Origin: Gammaproteobacteria bacterium
GTDB lineage: Bacteria; Pseudomonadota; Gammaproteobacteria; Methylococcales; Methylomonadaceae
Direction of reading: 5' to 3'
Assembly (NCBI GenBank): GCA_018830325.1
Contig: JAHJSQ010000135.1
Span: forward strand, 1-38,988
Length of the DNA stretch: 38,988 nucleotides
Below are positions 27,373-36,984 of this stretch, piece by piece. How positions within the stretch are numbered: position 1 is the first letter of the stretch; every line of letters starts with the position of its first letter. Both the position numbers and the translations under genes were made by a program. The notes below the pieces were generated by a model. It was given only the letters and a program-made list of their open reading frames with translations. It was not told where the DNA came from and searched no databases.

Positions 27373-29235
27373 TCATTTTGATCGGACAATTACATCGGCC
27401 TTTTCTTGCAAATTAGCCATTACTGCACTAAATAACGACTGACCTAAAGCATTGGCAATATTTTTGGTTGCCAATTCCATGCGTTTTTTGTCTTCTTCAG
27501 TCATCTTGCCATCGGTAACATTCTGCAAGCTAACCAACACTTGCTCACCGCTGCTCAAAGGCGCGACAAAAAGATTCGGCTGATCAGCGACAGGTTTGGC
27601 GGCTTTAAAAACAGCCTGCAAAAGTTCGCCAGGAACTTCCGCACTGGTGCGCGACAAGCCTGTTATCGATTTGTGACTAACATCGTTTGCTTCTTCGGCT
27701 AATTTCTTCAAGCTCTCGCCGGCTATTGCCCGGCTTTTAAGATCGAAGACGCGCTCTTCAGCCTGCCGTCTAGATTTCGATACCAACAACGCTTCGATGA
27801 CGTCATTCTTGACTTCAGCCAGTTCGCGTACGGCAGCAGGCTGATGATCCTTGACATGCAATACGATCAATCGATCGCCCTCCAACTCGAGCGGCTCGCT
27901 GTTATTGCCTTTCAAGACATCTTCAGAAAATGCCGCATTACGAACCAACTGTTCCGCAGCGATTCCTTCGCCTTGGTCACGGGTAAAGAGTTTCGTCGTT
28001 TTAATAGTCAACCCTAATGCGTCCGCTACTTCGAGCAAGTCTTCGGAATGCTCATAGCTGAACTCCGTCAGCGTTTGCCCAAGCTCGTAATATTTATTTT
28101 CGGCTTCCGTTTTTTGATAGGATCGTATTACTTCATCCTTAACGTCCTCGAAAGACTTAGTTTCTCGGGGAACCAGTTCGGTCACTTTAATCAGGTGATA
28201 ACCGAAAGCCGATCTAACCGGATCGGAAACCTCACCCAATTGCAACGCACTCGCAGCATCCTCGAAAGCTTTTTCCATCACGCCGGCTTCGAACAGTCCT
28301 AAATCACCGCCGGATTTTGCCGTTAATTTATCATCGGACAAAGCTTCCGCAACTTTAGCAAACGATTCGGTTTGCAATTGCTGTTTCGCTGCCTGAGCCT
28401 TTGCCAACGCCGCCGCATCATCGGTTTCACTAGTCACTGCAAACAGTATGTGGCTGATTTTTCGGCGCTCTTTAGTGCTGAAAAAATCCTTTTGCTCTTC
28501 ATAAAATGCACGCAATTTATCGTCGACAACTTCGACCGCGTCGGCAAGCTCAATTAGCGATAACTCGATATAATCGACCGAAACTTGCTCGGGGGTACGA
28601 TAATTATCTTGATATTGCCGGTAAAAAGCTTCAATTTCTTCTTCACCGGGCTGCTCGTCAATCGTCTTGACCGAAACGGTCAAATATTCAATATCCCGCA
28701 GCTGATTTTGAATTTTAAAAAAACTTTCAACATCGTATGGTGTAGCAAAACTGCTTTTAACGACCGCATGTTGAAATTGCTCCATCATCAATGCATTCTT
28801 GATTCTGCCTACAAACTCCATCGAAGACATGCCTTGAGAACCCAGTAATGCTTGGTATTGGTTTTTATCAAACCGGCCATCTACCTGAAAATAATCCAAG
28901 GACTGGATAAAATCCCTAGCCGTTTTATCGGTTATCACTAAGCCTTGCGATTGCACATGCTGCAAAAGCACCTCATCTTGAATCAATTTTTGCAGCGCTT
29001 GCTGCTTAAGCGTTTCCTCTTCAATATCCAAACCTTGCAAACTTTGACTGAATTGAGCGTAAGCTTTAGATACATCGCGTTGAAAAAAATCTCTATCGCC
29101 GACCGATGCAACCGGAGTTTCTTTCCCGACATCGACATAGTTTTGAATTCCCCATAAAGCAAAAGGCACTGTGATTGCAATCAGAATGACCCACGAGAAC
29201 ACGCCCTGCGCTTTTTCTCTTATCTTTGTCAGCAT
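27373..29235 (-). CDS. ppiD: Periplasmic peptidyl-prolyl isomerase / chaperone PpiD (SurA-like N-terminal domain)
   Basis: Inner-membrane-anchored periplasmic folding helper near the Sec translocon. The 620-residue protein (E. coli 623) starts with a short cytoplasmic end and one membrane helix (about 12-33, VFSWVILIAITVPFALWGI). A SurA-type N-terminal chaperone domain follows, then a parvulin domain (about 257-355: RKISHILF, SGGDLGLFEAGVM, SAFGYHLIKV). A further helical C-terminal domain completes it. The ATG at 29233-29235 is preceded by AAGGA. The order lon-hupB-ppiD is conserved in gammaproteobacteria. Here two tRNA genes, a terminator and repeats intervene, so ppiD must have its own promoter. 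Confidence 0.95.
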   Translation of the reverse strand: MLTKIREKAQGVFSWVILIAITVPFALWGIQNYVDVGKETPVASVGDRDFFQRDVSKAYAQFSQSLQGLDIEEETLKQQALQKLIQDEVLLQHVQSQGLVITDKTARDFIQSLDYFQVDGRFDKNQYQALLGSQGMSSMEFVGRIKNALMMEQFQHAVVKSSFATPYDVESFFKIQNQLRDIEYLTVSVKTIDEQPGEEEIEAFYRQYQDNYRTPEQVSVDYIELSLIELADAVEVVDDKLRAFYEEQKDFFSTKERRKISHILFAVTSETDDAAALAKAQAAKQQLQTESFAKVAEALSDDKLTAKSGGDLGLFEAGVMEKAFEDAASALQLGEVSDPVRSAFGYHLIKVTELVPRETKSFEDVKDEVIRSYQKTEAENKYYELGQTLTEFSYEHSEDLLEVADALGLTIKTTKLFTRDQGEGIAAEQLVRNAAFSEDVLKGNNSEPLELEGDRLIVLHVKDHQPAAVRELAEVKNDVIEALLVSKSRRQAEERVFDLKSRAIAGESLKKLAEEANDVSHKSITGLSRTSAEVPGELLQAVFKAAKPVADQPNLFVAPLSSGEQVLVSLQNVTDGKMTEEDKKRMELATKNIANALGQSLFSAVMANLQEKADVIVRSK

Positions 29236-29376
29236 ATGCTAGATCCTTAAATAAAAGTAACTTGATTTGTAAGAACACTCATGTGCATTGATTCTTAGGC
29301 TACCGCCAAATTTCCATTCGACCCTTGTTATACTTTTCGTAGATCAAAATTCGGCCCCGCCCTCCCCGTCAAAGAT

Positions 29377-29463
29377 CCAGCACCTAAATGATCCAGGATA
29401 GTTAACCATAGCCAATGAGCTATTGGAATTTAGGTGCCGGGCCTGTCAAGCGAGTTGCCGAAT
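29377..29463. repeat. A module with one terminal repeat, upstream of ppiD
   Basis: ccagcacctaaa (29377-29388) and tttaggtgccgg (29429-29440, one mismatch) enclose the ccatagccaatgagctat core. This is followed by cctgtcaagcgagttgccg, the same outer end as at 27041 and 9548. A further isolated half-copy (cttaggtgctggg) lies at 29508-29520, and degenerate B-like sequence extends to about 29640. Together these fill the 507-base gap 29236-29742 apart from the ppiD leader and the tRNA terminator. Confidence 0.65.
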
Positions 29464-29699
29464 CCTCAACAAGCTCATAGCCCAAATACGTTATTTATCA
29501 CGAAATCCTTAGGTGCTGGGAGAACACATCCACGCAGACCCTGCGGTCTCAACAGCAGTAATTAAAACGCTTGGATTTAGAGTCTGGATGATCCTTTCCA
29601 TGCGAGTTTGGCGGCAATCTTAACGCCATAACCCAGCTCCTCCAGAAATTAGGATGCTCTTCCGATCAGATTGGAGTAATAGCTACCTTTAATCGACGC

Positions 29700-29737
29700 A
29701 AAAAAAAACCCCGAACCGTGTAACGGCCCGGGGTTTT
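29700..29737 (-). terminator. Terminator of the hupB-tRNA-Val-tRNA-Asp unit
   Basis: On the minus strand a stem aaaaccccgggccgt / acggttcggggtttt (29705-29719 with 29723-29737, two mismatches) runs into a T-tract (nine A on the plus strand, 29700-29708). It lies six bases after the tRNA-Asp CCA end. Confidence 0.85.
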
Positions 29738-29742
29738 ATATT

Positions 29743-29819
29743 TGGCGGAGCGGACGGGGCTCGAACCCGCGACCCCCGGCGTGACAGGCCGGTATTCTAA
29801 CCAACTGAACTACCGCTCC
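29743..29819 (-). tRNA. tRNA-Asp (GTC)
   Basis: 77 bases including an encoded CCA. Acceptor GGAGCGG pairs with CCGCTCC, followed by discriminator G. The D-loop AGTTCAGTTGGTTAGAATA, the anticodon arm with GTC (plus-strand gac at 29783-29785) and the T arm GCGGGTTCGAGCCCCGT are all present. It follows tRNA-Val by eight bases and shares its terminator. Confidence 0.96.
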
Positions 29820-29827
29820 TAAGTCTG

Positions 29828-29903
29828 TGGTGGGTGCTGAGGGGATCGAACCCCCGACCCTCGCCTTGTAAGGGCGATGCTCTCCCAGCTGAGCTAAGCA
29901 CCC
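29828..29903 (-). tRNA. tRNA-Val (TAC)
   Basis: 76 bases including CCA. Acceptor GGGTGCT pairs with AGCACCC, and the D arm is TAGCTCAGCTGGGAGAGCA. The anticodon loop CTTACAA has TAC (plus-strand gta at 29868-29870), and the T arm is GGGGGTTCGATCCCCT. It begins 13 bases after the hupB stop codon on the same strand, so the tRNA pair probably shares a transcript with hupB. Confidence 0.96.
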
Positions 29904-29916
29904 GACTAAAGAAGCA

Positions 29917-30189
29917 CTAGTTTACAGCATCTTTTAAAGATTTACCAGCTTTAAATGTAGGAATTTTTGCTGCACTAATGGTGATTTCTTCACCTGTTTG
30001 CGGATTACGTCCTTTGCGCTCTGCTCTTTCTTTGACAGAAAACGTACCGAAACCAACCAACGCTAAAGAATCGCCTTTGCTTAAAGCTGTTGTTACCGCA
30101 GTTAAAAAACCATCTAAAGCACGACCGGCATCCGCTTTCGTTAATCCTGATGAATCCGCGATAGCATCAATAAGTTCAGATTTATTCAT
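29917..30189 (-). CDS. hupB: DNA-binding protein HU, beta-type
   Basis: Nucleoid-associated protein that bends DNA as a dimer. The 90 residues match [23 protein letters not shown] at the start, the GFGTF turn (46-50), and the DNA-binding arm [15 protein letters not shown] (57-71) with the intercalating Pro63. The C-terminus is [12 protein letters not shown]. The ATG at 30187-30189 follows AGGGGGAATA, a strong ribosome site. It lies downstream of lon as in E. coli. A good promoter of its own precedes it, and two tRNA genes follow closely. Confidence 0.97.
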   Translation of the reverse strand: MNKSELIDAIADSSGLTKADAGRALDGFLTAVTTALSKGDSLALVGFGTFSVKERAERKGRNPQTGEEITISAAKIPTFKAGKSLKDAVN

Positions 30190-30242
30190 TATTCCCCCTA
30201 GGAAATTATTAAAGTTAATTGTATAAGCAAAGCGCTTATTCT

Positions 30243-30267
30243 CTTATGTCGCCCCCCGCTACATAAG
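30243..30267 (-). promoter_or_regulatory. Hairpin in the hupB leader
   Basis: cttatgt (30243-30249) and acataag (30261-30267) form a seven-base stem. The 11-base loop contains a run of six G on the minus strand. The hairpin lies within the predicted hupB leader, about 55-80 bases before the start codon. A role in mRNA stability or translation is only a guess. Confidence 0.35.
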
Positions 30268-30277
30268 AAAGCGGACA

Positions 30278-30307
30278 TTTATATCAACACGACTCCTTAA
30301 GTGTCAA
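30278..30307 (-). promoter_or_regulatory. Predicted hupB promoter
   Basis: On the minus strand TTGACA (30302-30307) and TATAAA (30278-30283) are separated by 18 bases. The -35 box is perfect. It lies about 90 bases before the hupB ATG and downstream of the lon stop codon, so hupB and the tRNA genes can be expressed without lon. Confidence 0.65.
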
Positions 30308-30370
30308 GCTTTAAACTCTCCAGACCAGGCATTTTCCGGTTTTACCCACACTTTAACAAAAAAAGGTCGA

Positions 30371-32788
30371 TTAATGCGCGGTTACATTCTGTTTTTTTGC
30401 TTTAGCAGCCGCTTCGGTTTTTTTTGCATGTTCAATCGATTTTTTCTTATTGCCGGGAACCGGCATGTACTGCAACGCTTCAACCAAGACCTCATCGATC
30501 CAGTGTACACATTTAATCGTCAGCTTTTCTTTTATATTTACCGGAATCTCGGCTAAATCTTTTTCATTTTCCGCCGGAATCAATACCGTAGTAATGCCTC
30601 CGCGATGAGCGGCCAGCAGCTTTTCTTTCAGACCGCCGATAGGCAATACTTCGCCTCTTAATGTGATTTCCCCCGTCATTGCTACACTAGCCTTAACCGG
30701 TATTTTGGTCAATGCGGAAATAATCGCGGTACACATCCCGATACCGGCACTAGGCCCATCTTTCGGTGTCGCCCCTTCAGGGACATGAATGTGAATATCG
30801 TTTTTTTGAAAAACTTCATTATCGATATCGAGCACAGCCGCACGACTTCGCACCACCGTCATTGCCGCCTCGATAGACTCTTTCATCACATCACCGAGTT
30901 TTCCGGTTGCGGTTTGCTTGCCTTTACCTGGAATAACAGCTGTCTCAATCGTCAGCAATTCGCCGCCAACCTCGGTCCACGCCAAACCGGTCACTTGGCC
31001 GATTTGATCATGCTCTTCCGCCAATCCGTAATTGAAACGCCTAACGCCCAAATATTTACCCAGATTAGTCGAATCAACTAGTACCTTAGCGTCTTTTTGT
31101 TGAAGCAACAAATCCTTAACGACTTTACGGCAAATTTTAGAAATCTCACGCTCCAAGCTTCTGACACCGGCCTCTCGCGTATAGTAACGAATAATATCCC
31201 TGACCGCCGATTCATCAATATCGATTTCTTTTTCTTTCAAACCGTTATTTTTGATTTGCTTGGGAATCAAATAACGCATCGCGATGTTGATTTTTTCATC
31301 TTCAGTGTAGCCGGCGAGACGAATAACCTCCATGCGATCAAGTAATGCCGCCGGAATATTCATCGTATTGGCCGTCGCTACAAACATCACATCGGACAGA
31401 TCGAAATCCACTTCTAGATAATGATCCGAAAAGGTGTGATTTTGCTCGGGATCGAGGACCTCTAACAATGCCGATGCGGGATCGCCACGAAAATCGGCAG
31501 CCATTTTGTCGATTTCGTCCAATAGAAACATCGGGTTTCGCGTTTTCACCTTAGCCAAATTCTGCAGAATCTTGCCGGGCATAGAACCGATATAAGTACG
31601 CCGATGCCCGCGAATTTCGGCCTCATCCCTAACACCGCCTAATGCCATACGTACATATTTACGATTAGTTGCACGCGCAATCGATTCGCCCAACGAAGTC
31701 TTGCCGACACCAGGAGGACCCACTAAGCATAAGATAGGCCCCTTCAAGCGTTTAACTCTTTGTTGCACGGCCAAATACTCAAGAATCCTTTCTTTCACTT
31801 TTTCAAGCCCGTAATGCTCGGCTTCCAATACCTCTTCCGCCACTTTTAAATCATGCCTAACTTTGGTCTTCTTTTTCCATGGCACATTAACCATCCAATC
31901 GATATAGTTACGCACCACAGTCGCTTCTGCCGACATCGGCGACATCATTTTCAACTTATTGAGCTCAGCGGTCGCCTTCTCTTTCGCTTCCGCCGTCATG
32001 CCCGCCGAATTGATTTTCTTTTCGAGCTCTTCGATTTCGTAAGGCGCATCGTCCATTTCTCCCAACTCCTTTTGTATCGCCTTCATCTGTTCATTCAGAT
32101 AATACTCCCTTTGGTTTTTCTCCATTTGCTGCTTGACGCGCCCGCGAATACTCTTCTCCATTTCGAGTAAATCGACTTCGCCCTCCATCAGAGTCATCAA
32201 TGCTTCCAAACGCTGCTGAATATCGGACAATTCCAAGATCGTTTGTTTATCGGAAACTTTCAGCGTCATGTGAGCCGCCACGGTATCGGCGAAACGCCCC
32301 GGATCGTCGATACCGGCCAGCGCATTCAACACCTCGGGAGGGATCTTGTTGTTCAGCTTGACATATTGATCGAAAGATCCCATTGCAGTACGTTGCAAAA
32401 CTTCCTGCTCTTGCTCAGACATCGTAATAATGTCATTAATCTCGGAGACCAGGGCCGAAAAATAACCGTCGGAAAACTCATATTTATCTACCTGGCAGCG
32501 TTTACCACCCTCGACTAGCACTTTTACGGTTCCGTCAGGCAATTTAAGCAATTGGAGGATATTCGCCAATGTTCCCACCTGATATAAATCAGTAAAATCC
32601 GGATCATCGACTTCGGCTTCCTTTTGTGCGACTAAAAGCACTTGCTTGTTATCCTTCATTGCCGAATCGAGCGCGACAATCGATTTTTCCCTTCCCACAA
32701 ATAATGGAATCACCATGTGCGGATAAACCACGACATCTCTTAACGGCAAAACCGGCACGATCATTTTTGTTTGATGTATAACTGTCAT
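30371..32788 (-). CDS. lon: ATP-dependent protease Lon
   Basis: Cytosolic AAA+ serine protease that degrades misfolded and regulatory proteins. I start it at the ATG at 32786-32788 (805 residues; a TTG six codons upstream is less likely). This gives the usual start [25 protein letters not shown]. Domains in order are the LON substrate domain, a coiled-coil region (about 210-280), AAA+ with Walker A GPPGVGKT (357-364) and Walker [11 protein letters not shown], then protease. The catalytic dyad is Ser680 (PKDGPSAG) and Lys723 (GGLKEK), within one position of E. coli Ser679/Lys722. GGAAG lies 10 or more bases upstream. Downstream of clpX and upstream of hupB as in E. coli. Confidence 0.97.
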   Translation of the reverse strand: MTVIHQTKMIVPVLPLRDVVVYPHMVIPLFVGREKSIVALDSAMKDNKQVLLVAQKEAEVDDPDFTDLYQVGTLANILQLLKLPDGTVKVLVEGGKRCQVDKYEFSDGYFSALVSEINDIITMSEQEQEVLQRTAMGSFDQYVKLNNKIPPEVLNALAGIDDPGRFADTVAAHMTLKVSDKQTILELSDIQQRLEALMTLMEGEVDLLEMEKSIRGRVKQQMEKNQREYYLNEQMKAIQKELGEMDDAPYEIEELEKKINSAGMTAEAKEKATAELNKLKMMSPMSAEATVVRNYIDWMVNVPWKKKTKVRHDLKVAEEVLEAEHYGLEKVKERILEYLAVQQRVKRLKGPILCLVGPPGVGKTSLGESIARATNRKYVRMALGGVRDEAEIRGHRRTYIGSMPGKILQNLAKVKTRNPMFLLDEIDKMAADFRGDPASALLEVLDPEQNHTFSDHYLEVDFDLSDVMFVATANTMNIPAALLDRMEVIRLAGYTEDEKINIAMRYLIPKQIKNNGLKEKEIDIDESAVRDIIRYYTREAGVRSLEREISKICRKVVKDLLLQQKDAKVLVDSTNLGKYLGVRRFNYGLAEEHDQIGQVTGLAWTEVGGELLTIETAVIPGKGKQTATGKLGDVMKESIEAAMTVVRSRAAVLDIDNEVFQKNDIHIHVPEGATPKDGPSAGIGMCTAIISALTKIPVKASVAMTGEITLRGEVLPIGGLKEKLLAAHRGGITTVLIPAENEKDLAEIPVNIKEKLTIKCVHWIDEVLVEALQYMPVPGNKKKSIEHAKKTEAAAKAKKQNVTAH

Positions 32789-32837
32789 TTCAATAAGCTT
32801 CCACAAAAGGGGTCATTTATTATTTCTTAATAACTTT

Positions 32838-32865
32838 AATATAAGGCCACTTATTAAAATAGCAA
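32838..32865 (-). promoter_or_regulatory. Possible lon promoter
   Basis: On the minus strand TTGCTA (32860-32865) and TATATT (32838-32843) are spaced by 16 bases, about 50 bases before the lon ATG. I looked for a heat-shock (sigma32) signature and did not find a convincing one. Confidence 0.4.
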
Positions 32866-32893
32866 GTTTTGAACGAATAACCATCGCAATTAA

Positions 32894-32940
32894 GCATAAA
32901 AAAGGGCTTTATATGTTACATATAAAGCCCTTTTTTATGC
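32894..32940. terminator. Perfect palindrome between clpX and lon
   Basis: gcataaaaaagggctttata (from 32894) continues to 32916 and is matched exactly by 32918-32940, giving a 23-base stem around one base. T- and A-runs inside both arms allow termination in either direction. It separates clpX from the lon promoter, so lon probably starts its own transcript. Confidence 0.85.
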
Positions 32941-32972
32941 TAAGAAATATAGTAATTATTCACACCCACTAT

Positions 32973-33220
32973 CGTTCCCACGCTCCGGCGTGGAAATGAA
33001 GACCGAGACGCTCTAGCGTCTCGTACCGCTGGAGCGGTACTCAGGCGTTCCCACGCAGAGCGTCAATGCCATTAAGTTAAGATCCTTGGAGTTTTACACC
33101 CCTCTTTGAAAAAGAGTGGCTGGGGGAGATTTTTCCTCGTTCCCATCGCTCCAGCGTGGGAACGCATACCGATCTGGTTTCGACAGCCAAGGTACGGATT
33201 CCCACGGAGGACCGTGGGAA
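32973..33220. repeat. Cluster of palindromic (REP-like) units between clpX and lon
   Basis: Units seen: ccacgc-tccg-gcgtgg (32978-32993), gagacgct-ct-agcgtctc (33005-33022), gtaccgct-gg-agcggtac (33023-33040), cgttccca/tgggaacg (33138-33164) and ttcccacgg-agga-ccgtgggaa (33199-33220). The second and third are adjacent perfect 18-base palindromes. They fill much of the 591-base gap 32789-33379. Confidence 0.75.
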
Positions 33221-33244
33221 CCAGAAAAACGATACGTTTTGGTA

Positions 33245-33310
33245 GTGGCCTGTGACTCGCCTGACTAGCACCTAAATAACCAAGATAGTTACTTAGCCAA
33301 TGAGCTATGC
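33245..33310. repeat. Partial composite element upstream of the lon-side repeats
   Basis: gactcgcctgactagcacct (33253 onward) followed by aaataaccaag and tagccaatgagctatg matches the outer end and left half of the A module at 29377. The right half is missing, so this looks like a decayed copy. Confidence 0.5.
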
Positions 33311-33379
33311 CATAGCAGATTTGTATAACGCCATGGATAACGGAAGTCTTGCACCGAAGTATAACTAGCAAAAGGGATA

Positions 33380-34651
33380 TCAGGAATCCGAAGCCGCTTT
33401 TTTTATCTCGGATTCATAAACCAAAATCGGCTTAGACTCGCCCGATATCACGCCCTCATCCACGACCACCTTTGTAATATTTTCCGCTGAAGGCAGCTCA
33501 TACATTGTATCCAACAGGACATTTTCAACGATGGTCCTCAACCCTCTTGCTCCGGTTTTTCTTTCCATAGACTTGCGAGCAATGGCATGCAAAGAATCTT
33601 CTCTAAATTCCAATTCAGCCCCTTCCATTTCAAATAAGTGCTGATATTGCTTGACGAGGGCGTTCTTAGGTTCGGTTAAGATCTTGACTAACGCTTCCTC
33701 ATCCAATTCCTCAAGCGTTGCAACAACCGGCAGACGACCGACAAACTCGGGAATCAAGCCATACTTGATCAAATCCTCCGCTTCGACCTGGGCAAAAATT
33801 TCTCCGACATTCTTGTCGTTATCCTTGGCCTTGACCTCGGCGGAAAAACCGATACCGCCTTTCTCGGAACGGGCCTTGATCACACGATCCAATCCCGCGA
33901 ACGCACCACCTACGATAAAAAGAATATTCGCCGTATTGACTTGCAAAAATTCTTGCTGAGGATGCTTACGTCCGCCTTGCGGAGGCACTGAAGCTACGGT
34001 ACCTTCGATCAGTTTCAATAACGCTTGCTGCACACCCTCACCGGAAACATCACGCGTTATCGACGGATTGTCGGCCTTCCTGGATATCTTATCGATTTCA
34101 TCGATATATACGATACCCGACTCCGCCTTTTCGACATCGTAATCGCACTTTTGCAGAATTTTTTGAATGATGTTTTCGACATCTTCGCCGACATAACCGG
34201 CTTCGGTTAATGTAGTCGCATCGGCGATTGTGAAAGGAACATCCAGCAATCTTGCCAATGTTTCAGCCAACAGGGTTTTACCCGAACCGGTCGGACCGAT
34301 AAGCAAAATATTACTCTTCGCCAGTTCGACCTCATCTTTCCTGGATTTGCTGCGTAATCGTTTATAGTGATTATAAACCGCAACAGCCAAAGTTTTTTTA
34401 GCACGTTCCTGCCCGATGACATATTCATCCAGCACGTTTTTAATTTCTAACGGTTTCGGCAGAGAGCCATCGCCTTCTGAAGACTCATCCAACAATTCAT
34501 CCCTGATAATATCGTTACACAACTCGACGCACTCGTCGCATATGTATACCGAGGGACCTGCAATCAGTTTTCTGACTTCATGCTGGCTTTTACCGCAAAA
34601 AGAACAATAAAGAAGCTTGTCGTCATCTTTACCGCTTTTGTCATTACTCAT
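33380..34651 (-). CDS. clpX: ATP-dependent Clp protease ATP-binding subunit ClpX
   Basis: AAA+ unfoldase that feeds substrates into ClpP. I start it at the ATG at 34649-34651, eight bases after GGGAG (423 residues; a GTG six codons upstream is possible). The N-terminal zinc domain has Cys16, Cys19, Cys38 and Cys41. Other motifs are Walker A GPTGSGKT (119-126), pore loop GYVG (152-155), Walker B VYIDEID (181-187), the RKH loop (228-230), the ClpP-docking loop GGIGF (265-269) and sensor 2 TGARGL (366-371). The gene lies 84 bases after clpP on the same strand, the standard tig-clpP-clpX order. Confidence 0.98.
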   Translation of the reverse strand: MSNDKSGKDDDKLLYCSFCGKSQHEVRKLIAGPSVYICDECVELCNDIIRDELLDESSEGDGSLPKPLEIKNVLDEYVIGQERAKKTLAVAVYNHYKRLRSKSRKDEVELAKSNILLIGPTGSGKTLLAETLARLLDVPFTIADATTLTEAGYVGEDVENIIQKILQKCDYDVEKAESGIVYIDEIDKISRKADNPSITRDVSGEGVQQALLKLIEGTVASVPPQGGRKHPQQEFLQVNTANILFIVGGAFAGLDRVIKARSEKGGIGFSAEVKAKDNDKNVGEIFAQVEAEDLIKYGLIPEFVGRLPVVATLEELDEEALVKILTEPKNALVKQYQHLFEMEGAELEFREDSLHAIARKSMERKTGARGLRTIVENVLLDTMYELPSAENITKVVVDEGVISGESKPILVYESEIKKAASDS

Positions 34652-34735
34652 AAATAGACTCCCACACACCCCAAGACTGAAGTATTCGCATCAATCGATT
34701 CAGTAAAAAAGGATATCCCGAACATTAGCAAATTG

Positions 34736-35383
34736 TTATTTGACAGTTTCGCCGACACGGCTGGTCAAGACCTTATCGATCAAGCCATATTCGACCGCAT
34801 CGTGCGCACTCAAGAAGTTATCCCTATCGGTATCCAAACGAATCTTTTCAATCGGCTGGCCGGTATGTAAAGCCAAAACATTATTGAGCTTTTCTCTTAT
34901 TGATAATATTTCACGAGCATGAATATCAATATCGGAAGCTTGCCCCTGAAAACCGCCCAAAGGTTGATGAATCATCATGCGCGAGTGAGGCAAACAAAAA
35001 CGTTTACCTTTAGCGCCGCCAGTTAACAACAACGCCCCCATACTAGCGGCTTGACCGATACACATCGTACTGACATCGGGCTTAATGAACTGCATTGTAT
35101 CGTATATCGACATACCTGCGGTCACCGAACCGCCCGGAGAGTTAATATAAAGATGAATGTCTTTATCCGGATTTTCCGATTCGAGAAACAATAACTGCGC
35201 AACAACCAGATTGGCCATGTAATCTTCGACTTGCCCTACCAAAAAAATTACGCGCTCTTTGAGCAATCGGGAATAAATATCGAACGAACGCTCGCCCCGA
35301 GCTGTCTGTTCAATAACGATTGGGACCAAACCGCCGGCTGCCTGTGGCTGCATGTTATTATTTAACTCATTTCGATAGTGCAT
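34736..35383 (-). CDS. clpP: ATP-dependent Clp protease proteolytic subunit ClpP
   Basis: Barrel-forming serine peptidase that works with ClpX. The start at 35381-35383 ([10 protein letters not shown]) has TTAGGA at a normal distance, giving 215 residues. An ATG two codons upstream overlaps that site. The catalytic triad is Ser114 (QAASMGA), His139 (RMMIHQP) and Asp188 (DTDRD), three positions beyond E. coli. [21 protein letters not shown] and [19 protein letters not shown] are family signatures. The first dozen residues are likely a propeptide. The gene begins 18 bases after tig, so the two are probably cotranscribed. Confidence 0.97.
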   Translation of the reverse strand: MHYRNELNNNMQPQAAGGLVPIVIEQTARGERSFDIYSRLLKERVIFLVGQVEDYMANLVVAQLLFLESENPDKDIHLYINSPGGSVTAGMSIYDTMQFIKPDVSTMCIGQAASMGALLLTGGAKGKRFCLPHSRMMIHQPLGGFQGQASDIDIHAREILSIREKLNNVLALHTGQPIEKIRLDTDRDNFLSAHDAVEYGLIDKVLTSRVGETVK

Positions 35384-35401
35384 TTGCATTCCTAAGATCT
35401 G

Positions 35402-36697
35402 TTACTTCTTGCCCATGATAGCATCGAAACTGACTTTTTCATCGGTGACTTTCGCTCTTTCGACAATCCACTCAACGGTTTGGTCTTCCAAAACCAGCTG
35501 TCGAATTTCATTCAGACGATTTTCATCGGAATAATACCAATTAATGACATCCTCAGAACGCTCGTAACTTTGCGCCATATCTTCAATCGTCGATCGCACT
35601 TTCGCTTCATCGACTTTAATATTGTTGGCCTGGATAACCTCGCTCAGAATCAAGCCTAAAGCAACTCTTCGACGCGCCTGCTCCTCAAAAACATCCCTAG
35701 GTAACTCAGACTCCTCTAGCTTGCGATTTTGCTTTTTGGCGTTTTCAACATAGGGCTTGATTATTTCCTCGACTTCCTGATCGACAAGCGTTTTAGGCAA
35801 TGTAACCGAAATATTGGCATACAAACTATCCATTACGGCAGTTTTCAGGTTGTTACGCAGAGCTTGCCTCAATTCCCGTTCCATGTTGGCCTTGACATCC
35901 TCTTTGAAGGTCGTTAGATCGCCATCTAAAACTCCGTAATCTTTCAGAAATTCGGCGTCTATTTCAGGAACCACAGACTCTTCAACCTTGGCTACAGAAA
36001 CTTCAAACTCCGCAGGCTTACCTGCCAACTTGGCGTTACCGTATTGCTCGGGGAATGTCACGGTAAAAGTTTTGACGTCGCCGGCACTCAAACCAATCAG
36101 ATTGTCTTCGAATCCGGGTATCATTTTGTTGGCGCCGATTTCAACAGGATAGTCGTCGACTTTGCCATCGGTGAAATTTTCGCCTTCGCTAACACCAGAA
36201 AAGCTAATCCAAACTTGATCATTAGCTTGAGCTGGACGCTCTACAAGAGCCCAAGTTTTGTTTTGATTTCTGATTTGCTCGATCATGGCGTCAAGATCGG
36301 CTTCCTCAACAGACGCCACTTTTCGAACCACTTCGATACCGTCAATTCCTTGAAGAGATATCTCGGGATAGACTTCGAACTCCGCCGTGTATTGGAAGCC
36401 CTCCGACTCATCGATTGGCTGAATATGCGGATATCCTGCCGGTCTTAAATTTTGTTCTTGCAAGGCTTCAAAATAAGTCGACTGAATCAAATCACCGGCG
36501 ATTTCTTCTCGAACCCTATCCTTGAACATTTTTTTAATGACATGCTGAGGTACTTTGCCCGGCCGAAAACCATCCAATTTGACTTCGCGCGCCAAGGATT
36601 TAAAACGGCTTTCCATTTTATCCTTAACGACCTCTTCAGGCACGCTCACGGTCATTTTTCTGCTTAATTCCGATGTTTTTTCGACAGAAACCTGCAT
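35402..36697 (-). CDS. tig: Trigger factor (ribosome-associated chaperone)
   Basis: Binds the ribosome exit tunnel and shields nascent chains; it also has prolyl isomerase activity. The 431 residues (E. coli 432) show the ribosome-docking motif GFRPGKVP (43-50), an FKBP-type isomerase domain (about 155-245, DQVWISFSGVSEGENF, MIPGFEDNLIGLSAGDVKTF) and the helical C-terminal arms. The ATG at 36695-36697 follows GAGGTAAAAA, a good ribosome site. First protein gene of the tig-clpP-clpX-lon-hupB-ppiD block, with tRNA-Leu 113 bases upstream. Confidence 0.97.
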   Translation of the reverse strand: MQVSVEKTSELSRKMTVSVPEEVVKDKMESRFKSLAREVKLDGFRPGKVPQHVIKKMFKDRVREEIAGDLIQSTYFEALQEQNLRPAGYPHIQPIDESEGFQYTAEFEVYPEISLQGIDGIEVVRKVASVEEADLDAMIEQIRNQNKTWALVERPAQANDQVWISFSGVSEGENFTDGKVDDYPVEIGANKMIPGFEDNLIGLSAGDVKTFTVTFPEQYGNAKLAGKPAEFEVSVAKVEESVVPEIDAEFLKDYGVLDGDLTTFKEDVKANMERELRQALRNNLKTAVMDSLYANISVTLPKTLVDQEVEEIIKPYVENAKKQNRKLEESELPRDVFEEQARRRVALGLILSEVIQANNIKVDEAKVRSTIEDMAQSYERSEDVINWYYSDENRLNEIRQLVLEDQTVEWIVERAKVTDEKVSFDAIMGKK

Positions 36698-36810
36698 TTT
36701 TTACCTCAGCTATTTTGATACGATTGGATTAAGACGCCTGATAAAGGCTTAAGACTTGGAAAAGTTAACGTTGGGAACACTAACTTGAAATGTATGTATA
36801 TAGAATTTAT

Positions 36811-36895
36811 TGGTGCGAATGGAGAGACTCGAACTCTCACAGGCTACCCTACTGGAACCTAAATCCAGCGCGTCTACCAGTTCCGCCACATTCGC
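36811..36895 (-). tRNA. tRNA-Leu (TAG)
   Basis: 85 bases including CCA. Acceptor GCGAATG pairs with CATTCGC, discriminator A. The anticodon stem is CTGGA/TCCAG with loop TTTAGGT, giving TAG (plus-strand cta at 36859-36861). A long variable arm (GTAGGGTAGCCTGT region) marks a class II tRNA, and the T arm is GAGAGTTCGAGTCTCTC. It lies upstream of tig on the same strand. Confidence 0.96.
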
Positions 36896-36913
36896 ACATT
36901 AAATGAACGCGGC

Positions 36914-36941
36914 ATTATATTCGATATACGCTATTATACAA
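36914..36941 (-). promoter_or_regulatory. Predicted tRNA-Leu promoter
   Basis: On the minus strand TTGTAT (36936-36941) and TATAAT (36914-36919) are spaced by 16 bases. The -10 box is followed by the GC-rich stretch gccgcg, typical of stringently controlled stable-RNA promoters. The -10 box ends 18 bases before the mature tRNA. A second TATAAT overlaps at 36933-36938. Confidence 0.6.
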
Positions 36942-36984
36942 ACCTTTTTTTTGAAACCATTTATTCGTACTTATCTCACATCAA

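Noticed and set aside
32789-32893. Sigma32 heat-shock promoter for lon
   Set aside because: No pair of hexamers close to the heat-shock consensus at the right spacing was visible by eye.
33072-33371. Open frame between clpX and lon
   Set aside because: It is made largely of palindromic repeat sequence and has no start signal.
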